Numbered from the stretch's first letter, positions 43,881 through 52,754 are shown. The stretch: 64,000 bases of DNA from Polymorphobacter_B sp038225475 (GCA_038225475.1 JBBRRA010000007.1:124001-188000), one strand, 5' to 3'. The notes: generated by a model not told the origin, from the sequence alone. A program made the numbers and translations.

Positions 43881-44747
43881 ATGGTAAAGATCAGCTTCAT
43901 CGGGCTTGGCGTCATGGGCTTTCCGATGGCGGGCCATCTGGCCGCCGCCGGACATGCCGTCACGGTCTATAACCGCACCGCCGCAAAGGCCGCCGCATGG
44001 GTCGCGCAGCATGGCGGGACCAGCGCGCCGACGCCGGCGGCGGCTGCCAGCGGGGCCGATGTCGTCATCACCTGCGTCGGTAACGACGACGATTTGCGCG
44101 CGGTGACGCTCGGCCCCGACGGTGCCTTCGCGGCGTTGCGCAGCGGCGCGCTGTTTATCGACCACACGACGGTGTCGGCCGAAATCGCGCGCGAGCTGGC
44201 AGCTGCCGGTGCGGCGCAGGGTGTGCTCGTGCTCGATGCGCCGGTGTCGGGCGGGCAGGCGGGGGCCGAGAACGGCCAGCTGACGATCATGTGCGGCGGC
44301 ACGGCCGAAGCGTTCGCCGCCGCCGAGCCGGTGATCGCCGCTTATGCCAAGCGCAGCGGCCACATGGGCCCGGCGGGCAGCGGGCAACTGACCAAGATGG
44401 TCAATCAGATCGCGATTGCCGGGGTGCTCGAAGGGCTGGCGGAGGCGGTGCACTTCGCGCTGTCCGCCGGGCTCGACGCCGGTGCGGTGATCGATGTGAT
44501 TTCGAAAGGTGCCGCGCAAAGCTGGCAGATGGACAACCGGGCAGCCACGATGGCGGCGGGCAAGTTCGACTTCGGCTTTGCCGTCGACTGGATGCGCAAG
44601 GATTTGGGCTTGGTGCTCGGCGAGGCGAAGCGGCTGGGTATCAGCCTGCCGGCAACCGCACTGATCGATCAATTTTACGGTGACGTGCAGGCGATGGGCG
44701 GGCAGCGGCAGGATACCTCGTCGCTGATCCGCCGGTTCCGGCCATGA
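43881..44747 (+). CDS. NAD(P)-dependent beta-hydroxyacid dehydrogenase (3-hydroxyisobutyrate dehydrogenase family)
   Basis: 288 aa oxidoreductase with the Rossmann motif ISFIGLGVMGFPMAGHLAAAGH (GxGxxG about residues 8-13), the substrate motif DAPVSGGQAGAENGQLTIMCGG and the catalytic Lys in GSGQLTKMVNQ. The family includes 3-hydroxyisobutyrate, tartronate semialdehyde and short aldehyde reductases; sequence alone does not separate them. The start at 43881 (MVKISFIG) is chosen over an ATG five codons upstream because it matches the family N-terminus. It overlaps the amidohydrolase by ATGA. Confidence 0.88.
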   Translation: MVKISFIGLGVMGFPMAGHLAAAGHAVTVYNRTAAKAAAWVAQHGGTSAPTPAAAASGADVVITCVGNDDDLRAVTLGPDGAFAALRSGALFIDHTTVSAEIARELAAAGAAQGVLVLDAPVSGGQAGAENGQLTIMCGGTAEAFAAAEPVIAAYAKRSGHMGPAGSGQLTKMVNQIAIAGVLEGLAEAVHFALSAGLDAGAVIDVISKGAAQSWQMDNRAATMAAGKFDFGFAVDWMRKDLGLVLGEAKRLGISLPATALIDQFYGDVQAMGGQRQDTSSLIRRFRP

Positions 44748-46381
44748 AGGCGGCGCTCGCCGCGCTGCTGATCGCCGGTCCGGCAGCGGCAACGACGGTC
44801 GTCACCAATGCGAACGGCTACACGCTGACTGCCGCAGGTACGCTCGATCATTTTTCCGGGCTGGTGATCGGCGATGATGGCCGCGTCGTGCGCGTGCTGC
44901 ACGCAGGCGATGCAGTGCCGGCCGGGACCGGGGTCGACGCGCACGGCCAGACGCTGCTGCCGGGGCTGATCGATGCGCATGGGCATGTCATGGAGCTCGG
45001 GTTCGAGGCGCTGTCGGTCGATTTGAACGACACGCCGTCGCTCGCCGCGGCGCTCGCAAAAGTCCGCGCCTATGCGGCTGCCAATCCGGGTGCGAAATGG
45101 ATCGTCGGCGGCGGCTGGAACCAGGAGCGCTGGGGCATCGGGCGGTTTCCGACCGCCGCCGACCTCGACGCGGCCGTTTCCGACCGGCCGGTGTGGCTGA
45201 CGCGGGTCGACGGTCATGCCGGTTGGGCGAACAGCCGCGCGGTCGCCGCGGCCGGGATTACGGCGGCCACCCCGGATTCGGCGGGCGGGCGGATCGAGCG
45301 CGGTGCGGGCGGCGTGCCCGCGGGGGTTTTCGTCGACAGCGCGCGGCGGCTGGTGGCGGCAAAAGTCCCCGCGCCGACGGCTGCCGAGGCCGACCGGGCG
45401 CTCGCCAAGGCGCTCGAGATCATGGGCAGTGTCGGGCTGACCGGCGTCGGCGACGCGGGCACCGACCGGGCGACATGGGCGCGCTACACCGCATTTGCAG
45501 CGCGCGGCACGCTGACGACGCGCATCTATGCGCTCGCGGCGGGGATGCCCGAACTCGCGGCGATCGCTCCGAACGGCCCGATCGACTGGACCGCGAGCGA
45601 CCACCTCGCGCTGCGCGGTGTCAAGCTGTATGCCGACGGCGCGCTCGGCTCGCGCGGCGCGTGGCTCAAGGCCCCGTATAGCGACGACCCTGCCAACCGC
45701 GGGCTGCAGTTTCTCAAAGGTTCGGCGTTGCCCGATGCGGTGACGCGTGCCACCAACGGCGGGTTTCAGGTTGCGGTGCATGCAATCGGCGATGCCGCGA
45801 ACGCGCAGGTGCTCGATGCCTATGCAGCAGTTCCGGCCGATCGGCGCGCCGCGTTGCGGCTGCGGATCGAACATGCGCAGATCGTCGATCCGGTCGATCT
45901 GCCGCGCTTTGCCGCGCTCGGCGTGATTGCCAGCATGCAGCCGACGCATGCGACGTCGGACAAAGGCATGGCGGAGGCGCGGCTGGGGGCCGGGCGGCTG
46001 ACGGGCGGCTATGCGTGGGCGACGCTGCTCGGTTCGGGCGCGCGCTTTGCGGGCGGATCGGACTTTCCGGTCGAGCCGCCGAACCCGATGTTCGGCATCC
46101 ACGCTGCCGTGACGCGGCAGGACCGCAGCGGCGCGCCCGCAGGCGGCTGGCGTCCGGCCGAACGGCTGACGCGGCTGCAGGCGTTTGCCGCGTTCACCAC
46201 CGGTGCGGCGTATGCCAATTTTGCCGAAACACGCACCGGCACGCTCGAACCCGGCAAATGGGCCGATTTCATCCTTGTCGACCGCGATATTTTTACGATT
46301 CCCGCCGCCGACATCTGGCGGATCAAGGTCGGCGAAACGTGGCTGGGCGGCAAGCGGGTGTTCAGTGCGCCGCCGCGATAA
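44744..46381 (+). CDS. Exported amidohydrolase (YtcJ-like)
   Basis: 545 aa metal-dependent hydrolase of the amidohydrolase superfamily. A short signal peptide (MKAALAALLIAGPAAA) is followed by the beta-sandwich strand and the metal motif LIDAHGHVMELG (H79, H81). Later come GGGWNQERWG, the second-metal region AVHAIGDAANAQVLDA, HAQIVD, and GGSDFPVEPPNPMFGI with the conserved Asp, then a C-terminal LEPGKWADFILVDRDIF. Substrate unknown. Coupled to the dehydrogenase upstream; its 3' end overlaps the convergent dsbD-like gene by 20 bp. Confidence 0.88.
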   Translation: MKAALAALLIAGPAAATTVVTNANGYTLTAAGTLDHFSGLVIGDDGRVVRVLHAGDAVPAGTGVDAHGQTLLPGLIDAHGHVMELGFEALSVDLNDTPSLAAALAKVRAYAAANPGAKWIVGGGWNQERWGIGRFPTAADLDAAVSDRPVWLTRVDGHAGWANSRAVAAAGITAATPDSAGGRIERGAGGVPAGVFVDSARRLVAAKVPAPTAAEADRALAKALEIMGSVGLTGVGDAGTDRATWARYTAFAARGTLTTRIYALAAGMPELAAIAPNGPIDWTASDHLALRGVKLYADGALGSRGAWLKAPYSDDPANRGLQFLKGSALPDAVTRATNGGFQVAVHAIGDAANAQVLDAYAAVPADRRAALRLRIEHAQIVDPVDLPRFAALGVIASMQPTHATSDKGMAEARLGAGRLTGGYAWATLLGSGARFAGGSDFPVEPPNPMFGIHAAVTRQDRSGAPAGGWRPAERLTRLQAFAAFTTGAAYANFAETRTGTLEPGKWADFILVDRDIFTIPAADIWRIKVGETWLGGKRVFSAPPR

Positions 46382-48416
46382 GCCGCTCGGCGCTGAGGAT
46401 TTGCGGCAGCTCCTCGACGCTGCCGTCGGCGTGATAGAGCAGATATAGCGGCACCCCGGCGCGGCCGTGCGCTTCGAGGAAGCGCCCGATCGCGGCGTCG
46501 CCGTTGGTCCAGTCGCCGACCAGCGTCTTGACCCCGGCCTTGGTGAACGCGGCTGCGACAGCGCCGCTGCTCAACGCGCCGCGCTCGTTGACCTTGCACG
46601 TCAGGCACCAATCGGCGGTAAAATAGACCAGCACGGGAACATGCGCGCGCTGCAACGCGTCGAGCTTGGCCGCGCTGAACGGCTGTGCGGCAAGCCCGCC
46701 CGGCGCATCGGTCGTCGCGACGGCGGGCGGCGCACCATCGACCGGGATCGACGCCACAGCCGCTGCCGAAAGCAATGCCGCAAGCCCGAGCGGCACCCAG
46801 TGGCCATTGCCCTCCCAGCCCTGACGGCGGCCGAACCACCAGAGCAGGCACCCGAGCATCAGCGTCGCGCCAAGGCCCAGCGTCATCGCATCGACGCCCG
46901 CCTGCTTGCCAAGGATCCACGCCAGCGCCAGCGCGGTCGCGAACATCGGCAGGCTGAGCAGGCGGCGGAACGTCGCCATCCACATGCCGGGGCGCGGCAG
47001 CCGGGTCCGCAACGCCGGGATAAAGCCGACCAGCAGGAACGGCAGCGCCAGCCCGAACCCCAGCCCGGCGAACACCAGCAGCCCGGCCACTGGCGGCAGC
47101 ACCAATGCCGCCCCCAGCGCGCCCGCCATGAACGGCCCGGTGCACGGCGTTGCGACAAATGCCGCGAGCGCACCGGTCCAGAACGACCCCGCCGCACCGT
47201 GCTGCGAGGCGAGCGCCTGACCCGCGCTGCCGCTCCCCAGCGTGATTTCGAACAGCCCGGCAAGGTTGAGCGCGATCGCGGTCAACAGCAGCAGCAGCCC
47301 CAAGATGACGCGCGGGTTCTGCAACTGGAACGCCCAGCCGACTTCGGTGCCCGCGGCGCGCAACGCGAGGATCAACCCGCCGAGCGCCATGCAGACGACG
47401 ATCACGCCGCCCGCATAGGCCAGCGCATCGCGCCGCGCCTCGGCCGCCGATGCACCGCCGCGCGCGAGGCTGAGCGCCTTCAGGCTGAGGATCGGGAACA
47501 CGCACGGCATCACATTGAGCACGAGGCCGCCGATCACCGCGAACAGCACCGCCGCGCCGAACACCTGCCAGTCGATGCCTGCGGCGGGCGCGCCCATCGC
47601 AGCTCCCGGCCCCGGCACGCTGCCCGGCTCGGCGGTGACGGCAAAGCTGCGCGGGGCGGTTTCGCCGGCGCGGGTGACCTTCAGGACGCCCGCCACCGCA
47701 CCGGTCGCGTGGCCGTTCGCCTTCGTCTCGATGCGGATGGATTCGTCGGCGATCGAGGCGATTTGCGGCGCTGCATAGTCGACGCTGCCGTCGGCTGCGG
47801 CGAAGAAATAGGCGCTGGTGACCTTGGCCGCGTTGGCAAACGGCACCGCGATGACGAAGCGCCCGTTTTCGACATGATAGCGTGCGCCTGCCGCCAGCGC
47901 CTTCGGCAGCGCGGCGCGCGCGGCGGCAAAGTCGGTGGCACGGCGCGGATCGGCCGCCCCGTCGCCGAGCGCCAGCGGCACCGCGAGCACCGCATGTTCG
48001 GGAACGCATTGTTCGTGCGTACACACCAGATAATCAAGCGTCAGCCCCAGCGGCAGCGCGGCTCCGGCGGCCCCCGGCGGCACTGCGAGGTCGGCGAGCA
48101 AGGTGACCGGGGCCTCATAAACATAATTCATCAGCCCCGACACCAGCAGCTGACCGGGCGCGGGATACCGGAACGCGCCGACCGGCTGCGTCCACTTTGC
48201 GCGGGGCGCGACGCCCGCCTCGCCGGGGTTCGACCAATAGGTGTGCCAGCCCACGTTGGGGGTCAGCCGCACCGCCACCGTCATCGGCTTGCCCGGTGCC
48301 GGCGTCGCGCTTTCGGCGAACAGCTCGACGCGGGTATTGGTGTTCTGCACGGCGGTCTGCGCTGGCGCAGCGGTCGCGACGGCCAGCGCCAGCGCAGCAA
48401 GAAAGACACGGATCAT
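46362..48416 (-). CDS. DsbD-like thiol:disulfide interchange protein
   Basis: 684 aa, passing electrons from cytoplasmic thioredoxin to the periplasm. After a signal peptide (to about residue 20) lies an N-terminal DsbC-like domain with a cysteine pair C132/C137 (YLVCTHEQCVPEH). A membrane domain of about eight helices (about 285-560) holds the two conserved Cys (NVMPCVFPILSLK and VATPCTGPFM). A C-terminal thioredoxin-like domain has the motif FTADWCLTCKVNE. The order matches DsbD; the N-terminal domain is the extended type seen in alphaproteobacteria. The start at 48416 follows from the signal peptide. Confidence 0.92.
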   Translation of the reverse strand: MIRVFLAALALAVATAAPAQTAVQNTNTRVELFAESATPAPGKPMTVAVRLTPNVGWHTYWSNPGEAGVAPRAKWTQPVGAFRYPAPGQLLVSGLMNYVYEAPVTLLADLAVPPGAAGAALPLGLTLDYLVCTHEQCVPEHAVLAVPLALGDGAADPRRATDFAAARAALPKALAAGARYHVENGRFVIAVPFANAAKVTSAYFFAAADGSVDYAAPQIASIADESIRIETKANGHATGAVAGVLKVTRAGETAPRSFAVTAEPGSVPGPGAAMGAPAAGIDWQVFGAAVLFAVIGGLVLNVMPCVFPILSLKALSLARGGASAAEARRDALAYAGGVIVVCMALGGLILALRAAGTEVGWAFQLQNPRVILGLLLLLTAIALNLAGLFEITLGSGSAGQALASQHGAAGSFWTGALAAFVATPCTGPFMAGALGAALVLPPVAGLLVFAGLGFGLALPFLLVGFIPALRTRLPRPGMWMATFRRLLSLPMFATALALAWILGKQAGVDAMTLGLGATLMLGCLLWWFGRRQGWEGNGHWVPLGLAALLSAAAVASIPVDGAPPAVATTDAPGGLAAQPFSAAKLDALQRAHVPVLVYFTADWCLTCKVNERGALSSGAVAAAFTKAGVKTLVGDWTNGDAAIGRFLEAHGRAGVPLYLLYHADGSVEELPQILSAERLIAAAH

Positions 48417-48539
48417 CGCGCGCTTATGCTTCAACCGCAGCGTTGCGCAAAGCAAACGATGTGCGTGCAATGTCGCGGGCATTGAACCTTGCCCCGGCTC
48501 GACGGTTGACCGCGCTTCTCGAGGTGACAGGAGCATGGC

Positions 48540-49544
48540 ATGAATGACGAACAGAATTCGGTATCGCGGCGCGCAGTGGTCGGGGCAGCGGGCGTCGGCC
48601 TCGCCGCAGCTGCTACAACGCCGGCTTTCGGCAAGCCGTCACCCGCACCGGTCGCCAGCGGTCCGGCGCTGACCGACCCGCGCGGCAAATATCCAAAGCC
48701 GCCCTATCCCAGCCAGTCGCAGCCGTGGCCGGGGCTGGCGGGCAAGATGGACCCGCGGCCCGATCACGGCGAAACCAGCTATAAGGGATCGGGGCGGCTG
48801 ACCGGGCGCAAGGCGCTGGTCACCGGCGGCGATTCGGGTATGGGCCGCGCGGCAGCGATCGCGTTTGCGCGCGAGGGTGCTGACGTTGCGATCAACTATC
48901 TGCCCGCCGAGGAGCCCGACGCACGCGAAGTCATCGCGCTGATCCGCGCCGAAGGCCGCAAGGGCGTCGCCATCCCGGGCGACCTGCGCGACGAACATTT
49001 CTGCGAACGGTTGATCGAACAGTCGGTGCGCGAGCTCGGCGGGCTCGATATCCTTGTCAACAACGCCGGTCGGCAGCAGGTGCACGCATCGCTCAGCGAC
49101 ATTTCGACCGAGCAGTTCGACTGGACGATGAAAACCAACATCTATGCGATGTTCTGGCTCACCAAGGCGGCGTTGCCGCACCTGCAGCCCGGGTCGGTGA
49201 TCATTCAGACCACGTCCGAACAGGCGACCGATCCGTCGAAGGATCTGGTCGATTATGCGATGACCAAGGCCGCGATGCTCAACTTCACGCGGTCGATGGC
49301 CAAGCAGCTCGGTCCCAAGGGCATCCGCGTCAACGGCGTCGCCCCCGGGCCGATCTGGACACCGCTGCAGGTATCGGGCGGCGCGACGCAGGAAAAGCTG
49401 GTGCAGTTCGGCGGGCAGACGCCGCTGGGCCGCGCCGGACAGCCGGCGGAGCTGGGCGGCATCTATGTGCGGCTGGCGGAAAACGACGGCAGCTATACCA
49501 CCGGGCATATTTACGGTGCGGCAGGCGGTGCCGGGCAGCCGTAG
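48540..49544 (+). CDS. Short-chain dehydrogenase/reductase with a Tat-like N-terminus
   Basis: 334 aa SDR. The core runs from about residue 85: cofactor motif LVTGGDSGMGRAAAIA (95-102), LVNNAGRQQV, and the active site DYAMTKAAM with SVIIQTTS as the Ser strand. It resembles the stress-linked SDR group with the long N-terminal PPYPSQSQPWPG leader (general stress protein 39/YhdF-like). In front of this is an extra segment, SVSRRAVVGAAGVGLAAAATTPAFG, with twin arginines and a hydrophobic core, which suggests Tat export. SD AGGAG is well placed. Substrate unknown; a bidirectional terminator follows. Confidence 0.88.
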   Translation: MNDEQNSVSRRAVVGAAGVGLAAAATTPAFGKPSPAPVASGPALTDPRGKYPKPPYPSQSQPWPGLAGKMDPRPDHGETSYKGSGRLTGRKALVTGGDSGMGRAAAIAFAREGADVAINYLPAEEPDAREVIALIRAEGRKGVAIPGDLRDEHFCERLIEQSVRELGGLDILVNNAGRQQVHASLSDISTEQFDWTMKTNIYAMFWLTKAALPHLQPGSVIIQTTSEQATDPSKDLVDYAMTKAAMLNFTRSMAKQLGPKGIRVNGVAPGPIWTPLQVSGGATQEKLVQFGGQTPLGRAGQPAELGGIYVRLAENDGSYTTGHIYGAAGGAGQP

Positions 49545-49549
49545 CGCAC

Positions 49550-49584
49550 AAAAAAACAGGCGGGGAGTGATCCCCGCCTGTTTT
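49550..49584. terminator. Bidirectional intrinsic terminator
   Basis: AACAGGCGGGGA (49555-49566) pairs with TCCCCGCCTGTT (49571-49582) around GTGA. Four T follow on the plus strand, and a run of seven T follows on the minus strand. It ends both the SDR gene and the convergent rplM-rpsI operon. Confidence 0.95.
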
Positions 49585-49609
49585 CGGTATCGGATAATGC
49601 GAAGGTCGA

Positions 49610-50119
49610 TCAGCGCTTCGAGAACTGGAAGCTCTTGCGCGCCTTTGCCTTGCCGTACTTCTTGCGCTCGACGACGCGCGGGTCGCGGGTCAGGAAGCCG
49701 GCATGCTTGACGACGGTGCGCAGAGCGGGTTCGAAACGCGTCAGCGCCTGCGAGATGCCATGCTTGACCGCACCCGCCTGGCCCGACAGGCCGCCGCCCT
49801 TGACGGTGCAGATGACGTCATACTGGTCGCGGCGCTCGGCGACGTCGAACGGCTGGTTGATCACCAGGCGCAGCGTCGGGCGGGCGAAATATTCGGTCTG
49901 GTCGCGACCGTTGACGACGATCTTGCCCGAACCCGGCTTGATCCAGACGCGCGCGATGGCGTTCTTGCGCTTGCCGGTTGCATAGGCGCGGCCCTGCGCA
50001 TCGATCTGCTGTTCACGCAGCGGGGCTGCCGAAATGCCGTCGTTGGCGACGGCAAACGCCACCGCATTCGGATCCTGAAGCTGGCCCAGATCGGCCAGTG
50101 ACTGACGATTGTCGTCCAT
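49610..50119 (-). CDS. rpsI: 30S ribosomal protein S9
   Basis: 169 aa; the C-terminal 130 residues are canonical uS9 (YATGKRKNAIARVWIKPGSGKIVVNGR, GGGLSGQAGAVKHGISQALTRF, RDPRVVERKKYGKAKARKSFQFSKR). The C-terminal Lys-Arg tail reaches the P site. The first 35-40 residues (NRQSLADLGQLQDP...) are an N-terminal extension typical of alphaproteobacteria. TAATG overlap with the rplM stop; the operon ends at the terminator at 49.55 kb. Confidence 0.98.
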   Translation of the reverse strand: MDDNRQSLADLGQLQDPNAVAFAVANDGISAAPLREQQIDAQGRAYATGKRKNAIARVWIKPGSGKIVVNGRDQTEYFARPTLRLVINQPFDVAERRDQYDVICTVKGGGLSGQAGAVKHGISQALTRFEPALRTVVKHAGFLTRDPRVVERKKYGKAKARKSFQFSKR

Positions 50120-50622
50120 TACGCACCCACCTTGCGGTCGGCATTGCCGACACTGTTCTTCGGATTCATTGCAGCGATATCGAGGACCATCGGGTCCTGC
50201 GCGGCGTGCGGATGCTCGGTACCGGCGAAAACGCGCAGGTTGCGCATCTGCTGGCGGCCGAGCGGGCCGCGCGGCACCATGCGCTCGACGGCCTTTTCGA
50301 GCACGCGCTCGGGGAAGCGGCCGCTCAGCACCTTGTCGGCGCGGATTTCCTTGATGCCGCCCGGGTGGCCGGTGTGGCGATAGTAAATCTTCTGCGATGC
50401 CTTGCGCCCGGTGAAGCGGACCTTTTCGGCGTTGATGACGATGACATTGTCACCGCAATCGACGTGCGGCGTAAAGCTCGGCTTGTGCTTGCCGCGCAGG
50501 CGGTTCGCGATGATCGACGCCAGCCGCCCGACCACGAGCCCTTCGGCATCGATCAGCAGCCACTTCTTTTCGACGTCGGCGGGCTTCGCCGGCGCGGTGA
50601 TCCTGGATAATGTCGTCGGCAT
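50119..50622 (-). CDS. rplM: 50S ribosomal protein L13
   Basis: 167 aa uL13 with KKWLLIDAEGLVVGRLASIIA, FTPHVDCGDNVIVINAEKVRFTG, YYRHTGHPGGIKE, and ERMVPRGPLGRQQMRNLRVFAGTEHPHAAQ. SD GAGGG lies upstream. First gene of the rplM-rpsI pair. Confidence 0.98.
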   Translation of the reverse strand: MPTTLSRITAPAKPADVEKKWLLIDAEGLVVGRLASIIANRLRGKHKPSFTPHVDCGDNVIVINAEKVRFTGRKASQKIYYRHTGHPGGIKEIRADKVLSGRFPERVLEKAVERMVPRGPLGRQQMRNLRVFAGTEHPHAAQDPMVLDIAAMNPKNSVGNADRKVGA

Positions 50623-50726
50623 GTCGCCCTCGGTTCAAACGCAAAACCGGCCAGCGAGCGCTGACCGGGACGAGCGGCATATCGCGCAAACGGTGGCGCA
50701 ACGCAAGCAATTTGGCGGGTCAGCGC

Positions 50727-50746
50727 GACGGTATCCTGATACCGTC
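50727..50746. repeat. Perfect 9-bp palindrome at the end of the DUF2237 gene
   Basis: GACGGTATC-CT-GATACCGTC, reaching into the stop codon of the DUF2237 gene (50745-50747). There is no T run on either strand. It could be an RNA 3'-end stem for the reverse-strand transcript or a protein site upstream of rplM. Confidence 0.6.
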
Positions 50747-51107
50747 AAGTTTCCGCTGTAATTGCATGGGCTTGCAGATGCCCAAGGCGCGTCACCTCGA
50801 GCGCTTTGGCATGCGTCGCCTCGAGCAACACGTCGGGCGCAAATCCGGCGGCGCGAGCGTCTTCCCAGCGGGTCGCGCACAGGCACCAGCGGTCACCGGG
50901 CTGGAGCCCCGGAAAGCCGTAACGCGGTTGCGGCGTCGACAGGTCGTTGCCCGCCGCCTTGCTGAACGCGAGGAACTCCTCGGTCATCACTGCGCAAATC
51001 ACATGCAGCCCGCGGTCGGCGGCATCGGTGCTGCAGCAGCCGTCGCGCTGCCAGCCTGTCATCGGCGCGGTCGAACACAGCGCCAGCGGCGTGCCGAGCA
51101 CATTCAT
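50745..51107 (-). CDS. DUF2237 family protein
   Basis: 120 aa cytosolic protein of the DUF2237 (COG3651) family, function unknown. Typical features are NVLGTPLALCSTAPMTGWQRDGCC near the N-terminus, CAVMTEEFLAFSKAAGNDLSTP, and GDRWCLCATRWEDA. The several conserved cysteines could bind metal, but this is not established. The ATG at 51107 overlaps the ctaA stop (ATGA), so it is translated with the haem A synthase gene. Earlier codons in the same frame lie antisense-like inside ctaA and are rejected. Confidence 0.85.
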   Translation of the reverse strand: MNVLGTPLALCSTAPMTGWQRDGCCSTDAADRGLHVICAVMTEEFLAFSKAAGNDLSTPQPRYGFPGLQPGDRWCLCATRWEDARAAGFAPDVLLEATHAKALEVTRLGHLQAHAITAET

Positions 51108-52144
51108 GCGGATTTCCCCTGCACCGACCAGTGCGCCGCAGCGATCGTCGCGCCGAGCAGCAGCGTTGCGACCGCCTGATGCGCGGCCGCAATCGCAATC
51201 GGCACACCATAGACGATCGTCGCCACGCCGAGCGTGAATTGCAGCAGCACCAGCCCGCCGATCGCAAGCGCGCGTGCCCCGGCGCCTGCCGAGTACAGCC
51301 GCCACGCCACCCAGATCGCGCTTGCCGCCACCGCCCATGCCAGCGTGCGGTGCACGAACTGCACGCTCACCGGATCGTCGATCAGGCTGGCAAGTCCCGG
51401 CGGTACGATCTGCCCGAACATCAGCGGCCAGGTGTCGGAGGCATGCCCGGCGCGCAGCCCGGCGGTGAACGCTCCCCAGATAATCTGTACTGCGAGCAGC
51501 AGCACGAACGGCACGATCCACGCCGTCGGTCGCGGCGCGGCCGTCCGCTGCGGCAAGGTCGCCGGGGTTTCCCGCCGCAGATCGAGCGCGGTCCACAGGC
51601 ACCCCGACATCAACACCAGTGCGTTGACGAGGTGCGCCGCTAGCCGCTCGTGCGCGACCGCCGGGACGTTGACCAGTCCCGACGCGACCATCCACCAGCC
51701 GAGCGCACCCTGCAGCCCGCCCAGCGCCAGCAGCGCGGTCAGCCGCACGCCATAGCCCTTCGGAATCCAGCGCAGCGCGGCAAACACCGCCAGCGGCAGC
51801 ACAAAGACAAAACTGAACGACATCGCGATCAGCCGGTGCAGCCACTCCCAGAAAAAGATGCCCTTGAACGCGTCGAGCGTCATCCCGGCGTTGACCAGCC
51901 GACCCTGCGGACTGGCGCGGTAGCCGGCGAACATATCCTGCCACTCGGCGCTATTGAGCGGCGGCACGACGCCGCCGATCGGGTTCCAGTGGACGATCGA
52001 CAGCCCCGACTCGGTCAGCCGCGTAATCCCGCCGACCACGACCATCGCGAACACCAGGCCAGCGACCGCAAACAGCCATGCCGCGAGCGCGCGCGGCCGG
52101 GCGCGATCGGTGAAAACCGGAAACGAAAGGGCTTGCGTTGCCAT
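51104..52144 (-). CDS. ctaA: Haem A synthase (COX15/CtaA)
   Basis: Membrane enzyme that oxidises the C8 methyl of haem O to the formyl group of haem A for aa3-type oxidases. 346 aa with eight hydrophobic segments. Haem-ligand/active-site histidines are in FFWEWLHRLIAMSF, VAHERLAAHLV, VQFVHRTLAW and AAHQAVATLL. GGITRLTESGLSIVHWNPIGGVVPP is the family's signature first loop. The start at 52144 (MATQALSFPVF) is preferred over the longer open frame. It implies an aa3 oxidase elsewhere in the genome. Confidence 0.95.
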   Translation of the reverse strand: MATQALSFPVFTDRARPRALAAWLFAVAGLVFAMVVVGGITRLTESGLSIVHWNPIGGVVPPLNSAEWQDMFAGYRASPQGRLVNAGMTLDAFKGIFFWEWLHRLIAMSFSFVFVLPLAVFAALRWIPKGYGVRLTALLALGGLQGALGWWMVASGLVNVPAVAHERLAAHLVNALVLMSGCLWTALDLRRETPATLPQRTAAPRPTAWIVPFVLLLAVQIIWGAFTAGLRAGHASDTWPLMFGQIVPPGLASLIDDPVSVQFVHRTLAWAVAASAIWVAWRLYSAGAGARALAIGGLVLLQFTLGVATIVYGVPIAIAAAHQAVATLLLGATIAAAHWSVQGKSA

Positions 52145-52218
52145 GCGCCGCGATATGCGCCCGTGCAGCGGCCGCGCCAAGGGGGAAGGGTGTCGCGGTC
52201 GATCGGGCGCTTCGCAGC

Positions 52219-52247
52219 TTGACAAAATGTACCGTACCGGATAATAA
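52219..52247 (+). promoter_or_regulatory. Consensus-like promoter without an obvious gene
   Basis: TTGACA (52219-52224), a 17-nt spacer and TAATAA (52242-52247) on the plus strand. The next plus-strand gene is the Fur-family regulator 560 bp away, with dgkA on the opposite strand in between. No ORF starts in 52250-52345. The 201-bp gap between ctaA and dgkA (52145-52345) otherwise holds nothing I recognise. Confidence 0.45.
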
Positions 52248-52345
52248 ACGCGATCGTCGGCGGAACGGAAGCGCGGTCGCGATAACCGGCGAAGTGGCAG
52301 TCGAAAAACGGTTTTCCCTTCGGGGCGCGAGTAAAGTTAGGGGGT

Positions 52346-52726
52346 TTAGCCGGTGATCGAGGCGAGCCAGTCGATCGCCCGGCTGTCGAGCAGCATCGCG
52401 GCTGCGGTCACCAGCGCGGCCACGCTGGCGACCAGCACTGCGCCCGCGACCATGTCCTTGATGATCTTGACCTCGGGGTGAAGCTGCGGATGCAGCAGGT
52501 CGATGACGCCCTCGATCGCCGAATTGATCAGTTCGAGCGCCAGCACCAGCGCGACGGTCACGGTCACAAGCGCCCACCACAGCGGGGCCGGGCGCAGGAT
52601 CAGCAGCGCGGCGGCGGCAAGCGCTGCAAAGACGCAGTGTGTCCGCAGGCTTTTCTCGCGCCGCCAGCCCGCCGCGATCCCGGCGGCGGCAAAGCCCAAC
52701 CGCTCGCGGAACGGCCGGTTTTTCAC
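52346..52726 (-). CDS. dgkA: Diacylglycerol kinase (DgkA type)
   Basis: Small inner-membrane kinase that phosphorylates diacylglycerol to phosphatidic acid, recycling lipid from membrane-derived glycan synthesis. 126 aa with three hydrophobic helices; the active-site helix LALELINSAIEGVIDLL is fully conserved, and the last part of the motif is KDMVAGAVL. The start is taken as GTG at 52726 (VKNRPFRERLGFA), as no ATG is usefully placed; an ATG further up would overlap the Fur-family gene leader. Confidence 0.92.
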   Translation of the reverse strand: MKNRPFRERLGFAAAGIAAGWRREKSLRTHCVFAALAAAALLILRPAPLWWALVTVTVALVLALELINSAIEGVIDLLHPQLHPEVKIIKDMVAGAVLVASVAALVTAAAMLLDSRAIDWLASITG

Positions 52727-52754
52727 AGCGATGTCCCGGTTTTCAGCGCTTGTG

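Noticed and set aside
46009..48485. Very long frames on both strands around the dsbD-like gene
   Set aside because: They are alternative frames of the amidohydrolase and DsbD-like genes; low-complexity Arg/Ala composition, no motifs.
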